From Frankia sp. AgKG'84/4 (lineage in GTDB: Bacteria; Actinomycetota; Actinomycetes; Frankiales; Frankiaceae), in the NCBI RefSeq assembly GCF_023242965.2, contig NZ_JALKFU020000005.1, positions 1-38,384 of the forward strand: 38,384 nucleotides of DNA, given 5' to 3'. The stretch's first letter is position 1. The number at the start of each line of letters is the position of its first letter. The notes below the pieces were generated by a model. That model did not search any database, was not told the DNA's origin, and worked only from the letters and a program-made list of their open reading frames with translations. This document shows, one piece after another, positions 8,613-17,348 of the stretch. Position numbers and translations under genes: made by a program.

Positions 8613-9472
8613 CCGGCGCCACGCCGGGCGAGCCGCTCCTGAGCCCGGCGGGCGGCGGCCTGGAAAGCGAGCACGGTCAGCGCGAGCACCGCCCCCGGGC
8701 ACACGCCGACCCACCACGCGGACCGCAGATAGTCCCGGCCTTCGGCCAGCATCAGACCCCACTGCGGGGAAGGGGGCCTCGGACCCAGCCCGAGGAAGCT
8801 CAGCCCCGCCACGTACACGATGGCCGAGCCGACCTCTACGGTCGCCAGCGCCAGCGTCGGACCGAGCACGTTCGGCAGCACGTGGCGCACGACCACGGCC
8901 GTCCGGCCGACGCCGAGCGCGCGGGCGGCCTCAACGTAGCCCGACCGGCGCGCGACCATCGCCTCGGCGCGGACGAGCCGCCCGTACAGCGGCGTCAGCG
9001 CCGCCACCATGGCGATCATGGTCCTGCCGCTGCCGGGCCCGAGGACCGCGATGACCAGGAGGGCCAGCAGCAGCGGAGGGATGGCGATCATCACCGCCAT
9101 CACCCGGGTGAACACCAGGTCGACGAGGCGTCCGCCGAGCGCCGCCGCGAGGCCCAGAGCCGAGCCGATCCAGACGGCCAGCACGACGGTCCCGAAGCCG
9201 AGCAGCAGGGACCCGCGGGCACCGTGCAGCACCCGGGTGAACACGTCCCGCCCGAGCTGGTCGGTCCCGAACCAGTGCGCACCGCTTGGTGCTGCCAACG
9301 CGGCCGACGGGTCGACGGCGGTCGGCGAGACGTCCGTGAAGATCCCCGGTACCGTCACCGCTAGGACAACCAGCAGGAGGGTGCCAGTGAGCACGATCGT
9401 CGGCGCGCCGGCGACGAAACGCCTCACGGACCGGTCCGGCAGCGTCGGCGACGCCACCACGACGTCGGTCAC
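8609..9472 (-). CDS. Peptide/nickel-type ABC transporter permease (DppC-like)
   Basis: Inner-membrane permease of 287 aa with the DppC layout: a first membrane helix (IVLTGTLLLVVLAVTVPGI), a periplasmic segment with HWFGTDQLGRDVFTRVLHGAR (the family hallmark GTDxLGRDxxSR), then about five more helices. The EAA cytoplasmic loop is seen as EAARALGVGRTAVVVRHVLPN. The start is GTG at 9472, overlapping the stop of the partner permease by four bases. The downstream ATPase overlaps by four bases as well, so all three are translationally coupled. It forms the transmembrane pore with the DppB-like subunit. Confidence 0.92.
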   Translation of the reverse strand: MTDVVVASPTLPDRSVRRFVAGAPTIVLTGTLLLVVLAVTVPGIFTDVSPTAVDPSAALAAPSGAHWFGTDQLGRDVFTRVLHGARGSLLLGFGTVVLAVWIGSALGLAAALGGRLVDLVFTRVMAVMIAIPPLLLALLVIAVLGPGSGRTMIAMVAALTPLYGRLVRAEAMVARRSGYVEAARALGVGRTAVVVRHVLPNVLGPTLALATVEVGSAIVYVAGLSFLGLGPRPPSPQWGLMLAEGRDYLRSAWWVGVCPGAVLALTVLAFQAAARRAQERLARRGAG

Positions 9473-10482
9473 CGGTCCACCGCCTCGACCCGAAGCCGCG
9501 GGTCGAGGACGCGTTGCATCAGATCCACGATGGTGAAGACGACGGTCGCGACCAGGGCCGACGTGAGGACGATGCCCATCACCACGGGCATGTCCCGGTC
9601 CGTGACGGCCTGGACGGTCAACGAGCCGAGCCCCGGCCGGGCGAAGACCGTCTCGATGAGGACGGTTCCGGCGAGCAGCGTCCCGACCAGCCAACCGCCA
9701 AGGTTGAGCGCGCTTGCGGCGGCATGGCGCAGGGCGTGCCGCATTGTGACGCCGGTCGGGCTCAGGCCGCGGGCACGCGCGGCGGTGGCGAACGGCTGCG
9801 CGAGGGCGGCCTCCAGGCCTTCCCGCAGCGCCCGAGAAAGCGCTCCGGCGCCCGGCGTGGCTAGGGTCAGCGACGGCAGCACCAGGCTGGCTGCCCCTTG
9901 GTCCCCCGCCCCGGGGAGGATCCGCAACTGGAAGGAGAACACACTCACCAGTACGATGCCCAGCCAGAACGTGGGCACCGACAGGGCCAGTGACTCCCAG
10001 GCCAGCGCAGCGGCGCGCAGTCCCGGCCGGCGGCCCGCGGTCGCGACTGCGATGACCACCCCGATCAGGACCGTGAGCGCCAGCGCCGCGGCCGCGAGTT
10101 CGGCCGTGGGTCGCAGCTGATCCCCGATCAGCTGGCTGACCGGCTGCTGGAGCTGATACGAAGTGCCCAGGTCGCCGCGGGCGAGACGGCCGAGATAGTG
10201 GGCGTAGCGCAGCGGCGCCGGGTCGTCGAGACCGTACTCCGCCCGGATCTCCGCCCGCACCTGCGGCGACGCGGACGTGCCCGGTCCGAGCAGGACCGCC
10301 ACCGGATCGCCCGGTGCCAGTTGCAACGCGGTGAAGGTGAGCGTGACCGCGCCCAGCAGTACTGCGGCACCGGAGAGCAGCCGCCGCAGCAACTGTCGCA
10401 GGACGGCCCGTCGACGTGCCGGTTCGGGCCCGGGAGCCGGGCCGCACTCCCCCGTCGCCGGCGCCTGCTCGCAGACATGCAT
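9469..10482 (-). CDS. Peptide/nickel-type ABC transporter permease (DppB-like)
   Basis: Permease of about 337 aa. It has an N-terminal helix followed by APGDPVAVLLGP and YGLDDPAPLRYAHYLGRLARGDLG, the typical DppB periplasmic segment, then membrane helices and the EAA loop around ATAARARGLSPTGVTMRHALRHA. The C-terminus ends with VDLMQRVLDPRLR, as in the family. Two in-frame ATGs compete: 10497 without a clear ribosome site, and 10482, preceded by GGAGG four bases upstream, which I prefer. The gene starts just after the substrate-binding protein gene stops at 10506. Confidence 0.9.
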   Translation of the reverse strand: MHVCEQAPATGECGPAPGPEPARRRAVLRQLLRRLLSGAAVLLGAVTLTFTALQLAPGDPVAVLLGPGTSASPQVRAEIRAEYGLDDPAPLRYAHYLGRLARGDLGTSYQLQQPVSQLIGDQLRPTAELAAAALALTVLIGVVIAVATAGRRPGLRAAALAWESLALSVPTFWLGIVLVSVFSFQLRILPGAGDQGAASLVLPSLTLATPGAGALSRALREGLEAALAQPFATAARARGLSPTGVTMRHALRHAAASALNLGGWLVGTLLAGTVLIETVFARPGLGSLTVQAVTDRDMPVVMGIVLTSALVATVVFTIVDLMQRVLDPRLRVEAVDR

Positions 10483-10505
10483 GTCGCCTCCGGACATCCG
10501 CCGCG

Positions 10506-12155
10506 CTACCGGGAGACGCGCCAGGCGTCGAAGAAGAGCGGCCAGGCGTTCGGGTCGACGCCGACGCCGGCGACCCGCCGGGCCACACCCAGGATCGAGC
10601 TGGGCGCGTAGAGCGGAACCGTAGCCGCGCTGGCGAGCACGTCGTGCTGGACCCGCCCGTACAGGTCGTCGCGGGCCGTCCGGTCCAGGCTCTCCGCGCC
10701 GGCGACCGTCAGCCGGTCCACCTCCGCGTCGGCCAGCCGCGCCATGTTCTGCCCGCCCGACGCCGGGGAGCTGGCGGAGTTGAAGAACAGCCGCAGCACA
10801 TCCGGATCAGCACGGCTCCAGCTGAAGTCCAGCATCTGCGCCTTGTTGCCGTAGGAAAGCGCCAGGTAGGTGCCGACGTCGAGGCTGGGACGGGTGATCT
10901 CCACACCCAGCTTCCGCAGATCGGCCTGGATCGCCTGGCCGAGCACATCACGCTGGTCGCGCAAATAGGTCGGCACGACCGGCCAGGAGATGCTCAGCCG
11001 CCGGCCGTCGCGCACGCGGAACCCAGCGCCGTCGTGCCTGGCCCAACCGGCCTCGTCCAGTAGCTGACCGGCCTTGACCGGGTCGTAGGGCCAACTCTGC
11101 CTGACGGTCGCGTCGTAGGAGGGAGTGACGTCTGTCAGCGGGCCCCAGGCTCGCCGGTACTGACCGAAGTACACGGCGCCGACATCCCGGTCGACGTCGA
11201 TTCCCCGCTGGATCGCGATGCGCACCCGGCGGTCGGTGAAAGGCGCCAGCGACGTGTTCAGGTAGAGGCTGTATGGGATTCCCGGCACGTCCTTGCGCAG
11301 CAGCCGCAGCTTGCGGTCGGCGCCGACGGACCGCGCGTCCACCGGTGGCACGGCGGCGGCGACGTCGACCTGCCCGCTGGTCAGCGCGCCGACCCGGAGG
11401 GAGTTCTCCTTCAGGACACGGATGACGATCCGGTCGAGGTAGGCGGGGCCGGAGTGCTGCGCGGTCGCGGGCGCCCAGTCATAGGCGGGATTCCTGGTCA
11501 GGACGACGCGCTGGCCCCTGGTATGACTGGTGAAGGAGAACGGCCCGGTACCAACCGCCCGCGGCCCGCCGGCGCACAGCTCACCAGCGTCGGCGGCGAG
11601 GATCTTCGGCGAGTAGAAGCCGAGATAGGTGGTGCTGGCAGCCTGGAGGAACGGGGCGAACGGCCGGCTGAAACGTACCCGCACGGTGTGCGGGTCGACG
11701 ACGTCGGTGCCGGCGTACGGGCCGAGCAGGCTCGCGGCGTACTGCGACCTGGTCTGTTTCGCGACGATGTGCGCGAAGTTGGCCCGCACCGCCGCCGCGT
11801 CGAAGGCGCTGCCGTCGGTGAAGGTCACGCCGTGGCGCAGATGAAAGGTGTAGGTACGCAGGCCGTCAGTGATGTCCCAGGACGTCGCCAGCCAGGGGTG
11901 GAAACGACCGGCGTCATCCTGAGCGACGAGCGAATCGAAGACGTTGCGCAGCATGGCCGCGGTGACGTCCTGCTGACTGGCGTGGATGTCGAAGCAGGTC
12001 GGCTCCGCGTCGACGGCGTAGTTCAGGGTTCCCCCGCGCACGGGTCGACCGCCGCTCGCGGGAACCGCGGAGGTGCCGGGACCGCACCCGGCAAGAAGAA
12101 GTACCGCCACGGCGAGAAGTCCGAGCGCGGAGCGTACGGACAGAATGGGGTGCAC
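10506..12155 (-). CDS. Extracellular solute-binding lipoprotein, family 5 (DppA/NikA-like)
   Basis: A 549-aa substrate-binding protein for the adjoining importer. A GTG start at 12155 with GGAG six bases upstream gives a lipoprotein signal: a short positive stretch, a hydrophobic core and lipobox LLLAGC. The mature part begins with a flexible GT/SA-rich linker, then GGTLNYAVDAEPTCFDIHAS and LATSWDITDG, followed by FHLRHGVTFTDGSAFDAA, the classic family-5 signature region. The length is normal for DppA/OppA-type proteins. It would be anchored to the outer face of the membrane and hand ligand to the permeases. The reading frame extends upstream of 12155, but that part is unlike a signal peptide. 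It lies 32 bases after the hydrolase gene, suggesting one operon. Confidence 0.92.
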   Translation of the reverse strand: MHPILSVRSALGLLAVAVLLLAGCGPGTSAVPASGGRPVRGGTLNYAVDAEPTCFDIHASQQDVTAAMLRNVFDSLVAQDDAGRFHPWLATSWDITDGLRTYTFHLRHGVTFTDGSAFDAAAVRANFAHIVAKQTRSQYAASLLGPYAGTDVVDPHTVRVRFSRPFAPFLQAASTTYLGFYSPKILAADAGELCAGGPRAVGTGPFSFTSHTRGQRVVLTRNPAYDWAPATAQHSGPAYLDRIVIRVLKENSLRVGALTSGQVDVAAAVPPVDARSVGADRKLRLLRKDVPGIPYSLYLNTSLAPFTDRRVRIAIQRGIDVDRDVGAVYFGQYRRAWGPLTDVTPSYDATVRQSWPYDPVKAGQLLDEAGWARHDGAGFRVRDGRRLSISWPVVPTYLRDQRDVLGQAIQADLRKLGVEITRPSLDVGTYLALSYGNKAQMLDFSWSRADPDVLRLFFNSASSPASGGQNMARLADAEVDRLTVAGAESLDRTARDDLYGRVQHDVLASAATVPLYAPSSILGVARRVAGVGVDPNAWPLFFDAWRVSR

Positions 12156-12187
12156 GCAGAGCTCCGGGGGGTCGAGGGCCGGCGTGA

Positions 12188-13159
12188 TCAGAGGGCCGCG
12201 GGCGGGACCTCCGCGCCCGTCGTCCCCCACTGGTCGGACGTCCAATTGACGCCGGGTGAGCGCACCCGACCGGCGGGACGCGCGGCGGCCTCGGCCTCGC
12301 GGAGATGACGCGTCACGAGCCCGTGTACCAACGGGCACCACTGCGGGGGGAAGATGTGGCCCAGGTCGTCGAGGACCATCAGCCGCGCGGCTGCGATCGC
12401 GCCGGCCAGCGCCTCTCCGTGCGCGAGGGGGAACACGTCGTCGCGCCGGCCGTGCACCACCAGGGTCGGCACCTGGATCGCGCCAATCCTCGCGGTCAGC
12501 GGCGGCGTGCGGTCCAGTGCCCGCAGATGGTTGCCGCCGAGGTCCGAGCCCGCCTCGCGTCGCATCGAGCGCTCCACCAGGTCCCGCCAGTAGGTCTCGC
12601 TGAACGGAGCGCCGGTCCCGACGAACACGCGCCAGCCGCGCACCGCCGCCGCGACGCGCGCCGCCCGGGTCGTCGGCGGGTCGTCGGTCATCCCGGCGAC
12701 GTGGTCGAGCAGCGGCTGCCCCGGACCGGGCAGGCCGGTGCGTGGCGGCAGGTGGACGTCGCCGTTGGCATCCGGGGAGCAGGACAGCAGGACCAGAGAA
12801 CGGACCAGGCTCGGCTCGTCCAGCGCGAGCAGCTGGGCCACGATTCCGCCCGCGGATTGGCCCACCACGTGCGCGGAGGCCAGTCCCAGCCCGGTGATCA
12901 CGTCCGCCGCGTCACCGGCCAGGGTGGACAGGTCGTAGCAGGAAACCCTGAAATCGGTCTTCGTGGACAACCCGACGTCCCGATGGTCGTAACGAACCAC
13001 CAGGTACCCGGAATCGGCCAGCCTCCGGCAGAGCGCGTCGGGCCAGGCGATCCCCTGGGCGGGACCTCCCATCACGAGCAGAATCGCGGGATCCGCTGGC
13101 CTGCCGAAACTCTCGGTCCATATCATAAGATCGTCTCGTGTCCGCACAAACCGTTCCAT
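12188..13159 (-). CDS. Alpha/beta-hydrolase fold protein
   Basis: A 323-aa alpha/beta hydrolase. The nucleophile elbow is GQSAG with Ser102. The oxyanion region is VMGGPAQG, the probable acid is in HGRRDDVFP and the catalytic His is in DLGHIFPP. A RYDHRDVGLS block is typical of the esterase/epoxide-hydrolase/polyketide-cyclase-like branch (for example anthracycline methylesterases). The start at 13159 is supported by AGAGAGG five bases upstream; the frame extends to 13207 without a better site. It heads the importer operon, so it might hydrolyse an imported ester or act as an off-loading or tailoring esterase. The start is only 65 bases from the divergent isochorismatase-like gene. Substrate cannot be predicted. 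Confidence 0.88.
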   Translation of the reverse strand: MERFVRTRDDLMIWTESFGRPADPAILLVMGGPAQGIAWPDALCRRLADSGYLVVRYDHRDVGLSTKTDFRVSCYDLSTLAGDAADVITGLGLASAHVVGQSAGGIVAQLLALDEPSLVRSLVLLSCSPDANGDVHLPPRTGLPGPGQPLLDHVAGMTDDPPTTRAARVAAAVRGWRVFVGTGAPFSETYWRDLVERSMRREAGSDLGGNHLRALDRTPPLTARIGAIQVPTLVVHGRRDDVFPLAHGEALAGAIAAARLMVLDDLGHIFPPQWCPLVHGLVTRHLREAEAAARPAGRVRSPGVNWTSDQWGTTGAEVPPAAL

Positions 13160-13224
13160 CTGCGCCTCTCTGCTAGCGTGCGCGTGTCTGAAATTCCGAT
13201 GGGTCACGCGTGGAGGCGGCGGCG

Positions 13225-13752
13225 ATGCCCGGTAACTGGCGCGGCGAGGCGACAGCCCTGGTGCTGGTGGATCTACAGCACTGGATCGTCGACATGCCGT
13301 GGGCGCCGATCTCGGGCACGCAGGTCGTCGACGCCTGCGCCCGGCTGCGTACCGGCCTGACCGAAACGACGGCGAAGACGGTGATCGTGCGCTATTTGCG
13401 TGCCGACGGCCGCGATGGTGGGCCCCAGGCCGCGCCGAACCAACTCGTCGCCGCCTTGGCGCCGCAGCCCGGCGACCTTCTCGTCACCAAGGACGGCCTG
13501 GACGCCTTCGCGGGCACCAGCCTGGCCGAGCTGCTGCGTGAACAGGGCCGCACCAGCCTGGTGATCGCGGGGCTGTCCACCGCGCACGGCGTGTCCGCCA
13601 CCGCCGGCACGGCGGTGGCGTCGGGCTTCGACGTTACTGTCGTGTCCGATGCCACCGCGAGCGTGACGATGGCGGAGCACACCCGGGCGCTCGATGAGCT
13701 CGCGCGCGCAGGCGCGGCGATCTGCTCGCTGGCGGACGTCCTCGTGCCGTGA
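13225..13752 (+). CDS. Isochorismatase-like hydrolase with Gly at the usual catalytic Cys position
   Basis: A 175-aa protein of the isochorismatase/cysteine-hydrolase fold. The catalytic Asp (VDLQHW, Asp16) and Lys (VTKDGLDAF, Lys89) are in place. At the position where amidase-type members have Cys (GxxTxxCV), this protein reads GLSTAHGVSATA with Gly122. True isochorismatases such as EntB and PhzD also lack the Cys and hydrolyse a vinyl ether by acid-base chemistry, so the change does not imply inactivity. GGAGG lies 8 bases before the ATG at 13225; an upstream in-frame GTG (13210) has no site. It is a lone plus-strand gene divergent from the hydrolase and ends 4 bases from the convergent PPOX gene. 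Its role in the pathway is unknown. Confidence 0.85.
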   Translation: MPGNWRGEATALVLVDLQHWIVDMPWAPISGTQVVDACARLRTGLTETTAKTVIVRYLRADGRDGGPQAAPNQLVAALAPQPGDLLVTKDGLDAFAGTSLAELLREQGRTSLVIAGLSTAHGVSATAGTAVASGFDVTVVSDATASVTMAEHTRALDELARAGAAICSLADVLVP

Positions 13753-13756
13753 GACG

Positions 13757-14146
13757 TTACTGGCTGCTGCTGCCCGTGGGCCGGACGACGTAGACGACCC
13801 GGTACTGGGCGTCCGGCGGCGGCCCGTCCAGCGCCATCGCATAGCGGTCGGCCAGCGTCATGAAGAACGTCCCGGCTGAGTCCGGGTCGATGCGTTCCAC
13901 CACCCCGCGGATTTCAAGATACCGGTACGGCTGGTCCGGGTCGTTGATGGAGACGGCCACGTTCGGATTGGCCGTCACGTTCCGGTACTTGTGCCGGACA
14001 GTCGTGTTCGTGAAATAGAGGAACTCGCCGTCCCAGGAAAACCACATGGGATTCACCTGCGGCTGCCCGCCGGGCCGGATGGTCGCCAGATGGGCGAAGA
14101 GCGGCCGCTCCAGCAGGTCGTGGTGGGTGTCCGGAATGATGGTCAC
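13757..14146 (-). CDS. PPOX-class (pyridoxamine-oxidase fold) oxidoreductase, probably F420-dependent
   Basis: A 129-aa split-barrel protein. Features are FAHLATIRPGGQPQVNPMWFSWDGEFLYF, TVRHKYRNVTANPNVAVSIND and the ending YRVVYVVRP, matching the small actinobacterial PPOX/FDOR-B family, many of which bind F420 and some FMN or biliverdin. The start is GTG at 14146, with GAGGGG seven bases upstream. It is the last gene of the nine-gene minus-strand operon, 28 bases after the FAD monooxygenase, which suggests a tailoring redox step. Cofactor choice cannot be settled from the sequence. Confidence 0.85.
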   Translation of the reverse strand: MTIIPDTHHDLLERPLFAHLATIRPGGQPQVNPMWFSWDGEFLYFTNTTVRHKYRNVTANPNVAVSINDPDQPYRYLEIRGVVERIDPDSAGTFFMTLADRYAMALDGPPPDAQYRVVYVVRPTGSSSQ

Positions 14147-14174
14147 AGTTATTCCCCTCAGGTGGCCGAGGCCG

Positions 14175-15686
14175 TCAGGCTGCCGTCGGCGGTGTGGTGA
14201 ACAGTGCGGTCAGTCGGGTCCGCACCGGCGCAGCGTCGCGGGAGGCCGTGTCGACATGCCCGTCCGGGCGCACCAGGGCGGCGACCGTGCCCCGCGCCCG
14301 GCCGTGTCCGTTGAGCACCCGCACGTCCACCCGATCTGCGAAGCGGTCGCGACACAGGTCCGCCAGTGCGTCGAACGGGGCGCCGCCGGACCCGCGCCGC
14401 TCGGGCCGCTCGGGCCGCGAGATCAGCAGGGTGTAGCGCAGGTCGTCGAGCTCGGACCGCAGCGGCAGAGGAATCAGTGCGCCCGGCCGAAAGCCGGCGA
14501 CCGCGCGGCCCTGCGTCGCCGGCACCTGGTAGCGGGTGCGCAGCCCGGCCAGCCAGGGAACATAGGAGATGTCGAACAGTCGAAGGGCGGAGGCGGCCCG
14601 CAGCAGCGTGTCCCGCAGCGCCACCTGGTAGCCGCGGCGCAGCAGCCAGATCCGCGTCTGCACGTCGGCCTGGCGGACGACCGCCCGGGCCACCTGCCCG
14701 CGCTCCGCCGCGTAGGTGTCCAGCAGATCCGGATCCGCCCGGCCGTGCCAGACGAATGCCATCTTCCAGGCCAGGTTGTGCGCGTCGGTGACGCCCGTGT
14801 TCAGGCCCTGCCCGCCGGCCGGACTGTGGATGTGCGCCGCGTCCCCCACCAGGAACACGTGCCCGACCCTGGTCCGCTCGGCCTGCCTGGCGTGCACCGA
14901 GAACACGCTGAGCCAGTCCGGGTCGCGCAGGACGATCCCGCCCGGGCCCCGCTCGTCGACCAACCGCTGGACTGCGGTGAGGTCGGCTCCCTCCTGGGTG
15001 AAGGACGGTGGCGCGGAGGTGAAGACCCGCCACCGGCCAGAAGGCAGGCCGCACGCGACCAGGATGCCGCGCGCGGAGCAGAAGTAGTGGGTCATCTTCG
15101 GATCCAGCGTGGTGTCCGCCAGGACGTCGGCCACCACGAAGCGCAGCTCGTAGGTGTCGCCCTCGAAGCCGATGCCGAGCTGGGCCCGGACCGTGCTGCT
15201 CGCGCCGTCGGCGCCGACCAGGTAGGCGAACTCCTCGACCCGCTCCGTGCCGTCCGGATACCGCAGCCGCGCCCGCACCCGGTCGTCGCCCTGCTCGAAG
15301 TCGAGCAGTTCGGTGCGCCATTCCGACGAGCCGCCGAGGCCGGCCAGCACTTCCCGCAGCACCTCCTCGACGCCCGGCTGCGGGCAGATCAGCGGCCGGG
15401 TGGCCGTCCGGTAGCGCAGATTGGCGATGACCTTTCCCGAGGAGTAGTAGCGCATCTGCGTCTGCGGCAGGGACCTCGATGCCAGCGCCTCATCGCCCCC
15501 GAACCGACGGATCAGCTCACGGGTGCGTGGCCAAACGCCGAGGGCTTTGGACAGGGTGCTCGGCCCGCTGGCCCGGTCGATGCAGCGCACCGGCACCCCG
15601 CGCCGGCCCAGCTCGATCGCGGCCGTGAGACCGGCCGGTCCGGAACCGGCGACCAGCACCGGCAGCCGCGCCGTTGACGGCGTCAT
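14175..15686 (-). CDS. FAD-dependent aromatic-type monooxygenase (PHBH/UbiH fold)
   Basis: A 503-aa class A flavoprotein hydroxylase. Motifs are the dinucleotide-binding GSGPAGL from residue 14, the DG motif in VGADGASSTVR near residue 160, and the GD motif in FLVGDAAHIHSPAGGQGLN near 280, followed by DAHNLAWKMA. A C-terminal thioredoxin-like extension (about 400-503), as in phenol-hydroxylase and polyketide-hydroxylase relatives (RdmE/PgaE type), accounts for the length. It probably hydroxylates an aromatic or enolic substrate, or does a Baeyer-Villiger-type oxygenation, with NAD(P)H and O2. The ATG overlaps the stop of the MFS gene by four bases, which fixes the start. Confidence 0.9.
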   Translation of the reverse strand: MTPSTARLPVLVAGSGPAGLTAAIELGRRGVPVRCIDRASGPSTLSKALGVWPRTRELIRRFGGDEALASRSLPQTQMRYYSSGKVIANLRYRTATRPLICPQPGVEEVLREVLAGLGGSSEWRTELLDFEQGDDRVRARLRYPDGTERVEEFAYLVGADGASSTVRAQLGIGFEGDTYELRFVVADVLADTTLDPKMTHYFCSARGILVACGLPSGRWRVFTSAPPSFTQEGADLTAVQRLVDERGPGGIVLRDPDWLSVFSVHARQAERTRVGHVFLVGDAAHIHSPAGGQGLNTGVTDAHNLAWKMAFVWHGRADPDLLDTYAAERGQVARAVVRQADVQTRIWLLRRGYQVALRDTLLRAASALRLFDISYVPWLAGLRTRYQVPATQGRAVAGFRPGALIPLPLRSELDDLRYTLLISRPERPERRGSGGAPFDALADLCRDRFADRVDVRVLNGHGRARGTVAALVRPDGHVDTASRDAAPVRTRLTALFTTPPTAA

Positions 15687-17257
15687 GCGTCCACCGCCAC
15701 GGTCACGGGCTCCACTTGCTCGACGGTGGTGGTGGCCTCCCGCGGCCGCAGCAGCAGGTTGAGCACGACGGCGGTGGCGGCTCCGATGCCGACCAGCACC
15801 CAGAGCAGGACGTGGAAGCCGTGCGTGTAGCTGTGCGTGAGTAGGTCGAGGAAGTCGGTGCGGGACGTGCCCGTGAGGCCGTCCGCCGCACCGGCCGGGT
15901 TCCCACTGACCGCCTTGTTCGCGATCGCGGCTGCGTCGGCACCGCCCGGTGGGATCGGCGTTCCCGGCAGACCCGCGGAGATCCTCCCCCGGGTCACGTC
16001 GAGCACCAGGGCCCCCATCGCCGCGATCGCCACCGCCTCGCTGGCCAGCCGCACGGTGTTGAACATGCCGGCGGCGGTACCCGCCTGTTCGGGCCGCACC
16101 GAGGTGATCGCGAGACCGTCGACCAGGCCGGCCGTCATGCCCATGCCCGTCCCGATCAGGAACAGCGGTCCGATGAGGGCGACGACCGCGATGTCCTGGT
16201 CGATGATCGTGAGCCAGGCGGCCCCGCCAGCGGCCACCAGCATGCTCAGGGTGAGCACCAGCCGGGTCGACACCCCGCGCCGGACGAGGTTGCTGACGAC
16301 CAGCGGCACCACCAGCACCGGCAGGGTGAGCAGCATCATCGTGTAACCGGCGCGGCCGACGGACATCCCGCGGGCACCGGTCAGGTAGGCGGGCAGGAGC
16401 ACCACCAGGCAGACGAACCCGAAGGACAGCGACAGCGGCACCAACGAGGCGGCCAGGAAGCGCGGCTGACCGAACAGGCCAAGGTCGAACATCGGCCGTG
16501 CCTGACGCAGTTCGGCGACGACGAACAGCGTCATGAGGACCGTCGCCGCCGCAAGGAGCAGCACGGTGCCGGCGCTGCTCCAGCCCCACTGCGGCCCCTG
16601 CACGACGCCGAGCATCAGCAGCAGCAGACCCAGCGTGAAGGCGGCGATGCCCGGCCAGTCAAACCGGACCGCAGCGGGATCGCGCGACTCCCGCATCATC
16701 GGGACCGCGGCGGCCACCAGGACCATGACGACCAGATGTGAGGCGAACACGCCTCGCCAGCCGAAGGTGTCCACCAGCAGCCCGGCGGTCGAGGGGCCGA
16801 GGGCCAGCCCGGCGCCGGCCGCCGAACCGAGGATGGCGAACGCCCTGGCCTGCGCCGCGCCCTCGAAGGTGGTGGCGAGGATCGCCGATCCAGCCGTCAT
16901 GACCGCGGCCGCGCCGACCCCGGCCAGCGCCCGGACCACGTCCAGCACGATGATGTCGGACGTCAGCACGCTCACCGCGCTCGACAGGCTGAACAGGGCG
17001 AGGCCGGCGACGAACAGCCGCTTGCGGCCCATGATGTCGGCGGCCGAGCCGCACGCCAGCATGGAACACGCGAAGGCCAGGTTGTAGGAGTTGACCACCC
17101 ATTGCAACGGAGCGTACCCGGCGTGCAGGTCGACACCGATCCGCGGCAGGGCGACGGACGCGCCGGTCAGGGAGGCTGGCAGGGTCAGAACGGCAAGGCA
17201 GACCGCTATCAGAACAATCGTCGGGCGGCCGCGGTCGTTCGCGGAAGTTGCATTCAT
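15683..17257 (-). CDS. MFS drug exporter, DHA2 (14-TMS) family
   Basis: A 524-aa integral membrane transporter. The first helix is IVLIAVCLAVLTLPASLTGASVALP. WVVNSYNLAFACSMLACGSAADIMGRKR is the DHA2 motif A region, and GPSTAGLLVDTFGWRGVF is motif C, the antiporter signature. The total length fits 14 helices. It is a proton-driven exporter and the best candidate for self-resistance or export of the cluster product. The ATG at 17257 has AGGA about eight bases upstream; an upstream frame extension to 17398 is Pro/Arg/His-rich and not membrane-like. It is 91 bases downstream of the KAS III-like gene and overlaps the monooxygenase. Confidence 0.93.
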   Translation of the reverse strand: MNATSANDRGRPTIVLIAVCLAVLTLPASLTGASVALPRIGVDLHAGYAPLQWVVNSYNLAFACSMLACGSAADIMGRKRLFVAGLALFSLSSAVSVLTSDIIVLDVVRALAGVGAAAVMTAGSAILATTFEGAAQARAFAILGSAAGAGLALGPSTAGLLVDTFGWRGVFASHLVVMVLVAAAVPMMRESRDPAAVRFDWPGIAAFTLGLLLLMLGVVQGPQWGWSSAGTVLLLAAATVLMTLFVVAELRQARPMFDLGLFGQPRFLAASLVPLSLSFGFVCLVVLLPAYLTGARGMSVGRAGYTMMLLTLPVLVVPLVVSNLVRRGVSTRLVLTLSMLVAAGGAAWLTIIDQDIAVVALIGPLFLIGTGMGMTAGLVDGLAITSVRPEQAGTAAGMFNTVRLASEAVAIAAMGALVLDVTRGRISAGLPGTPIPPGGADAAAIANKAVSGNPAGAADGLTGTSRTDFLDLLTHSYTHGFHVLLWVLVGIGAATAVVLNLLLRPREATTTVEQVEPVTVAVDA

Positions 17258-17348
17258 GGCAGAGGTCCTTGTTCCCAGAGCCAGTGGGGCCGAGTAGGGC
17301 GAATAAAGCCGATGGGACGGATGCCGCGGAGGGTGATGCGCGGGCGGG

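Noticed and set aside
14046-15677. Long plus-strand frame opposite the FAD monooxygenase
   Set aside because: Shadow frame; the minus-strand gene has all flavoprotein motifs and overlapping operon neighbours.
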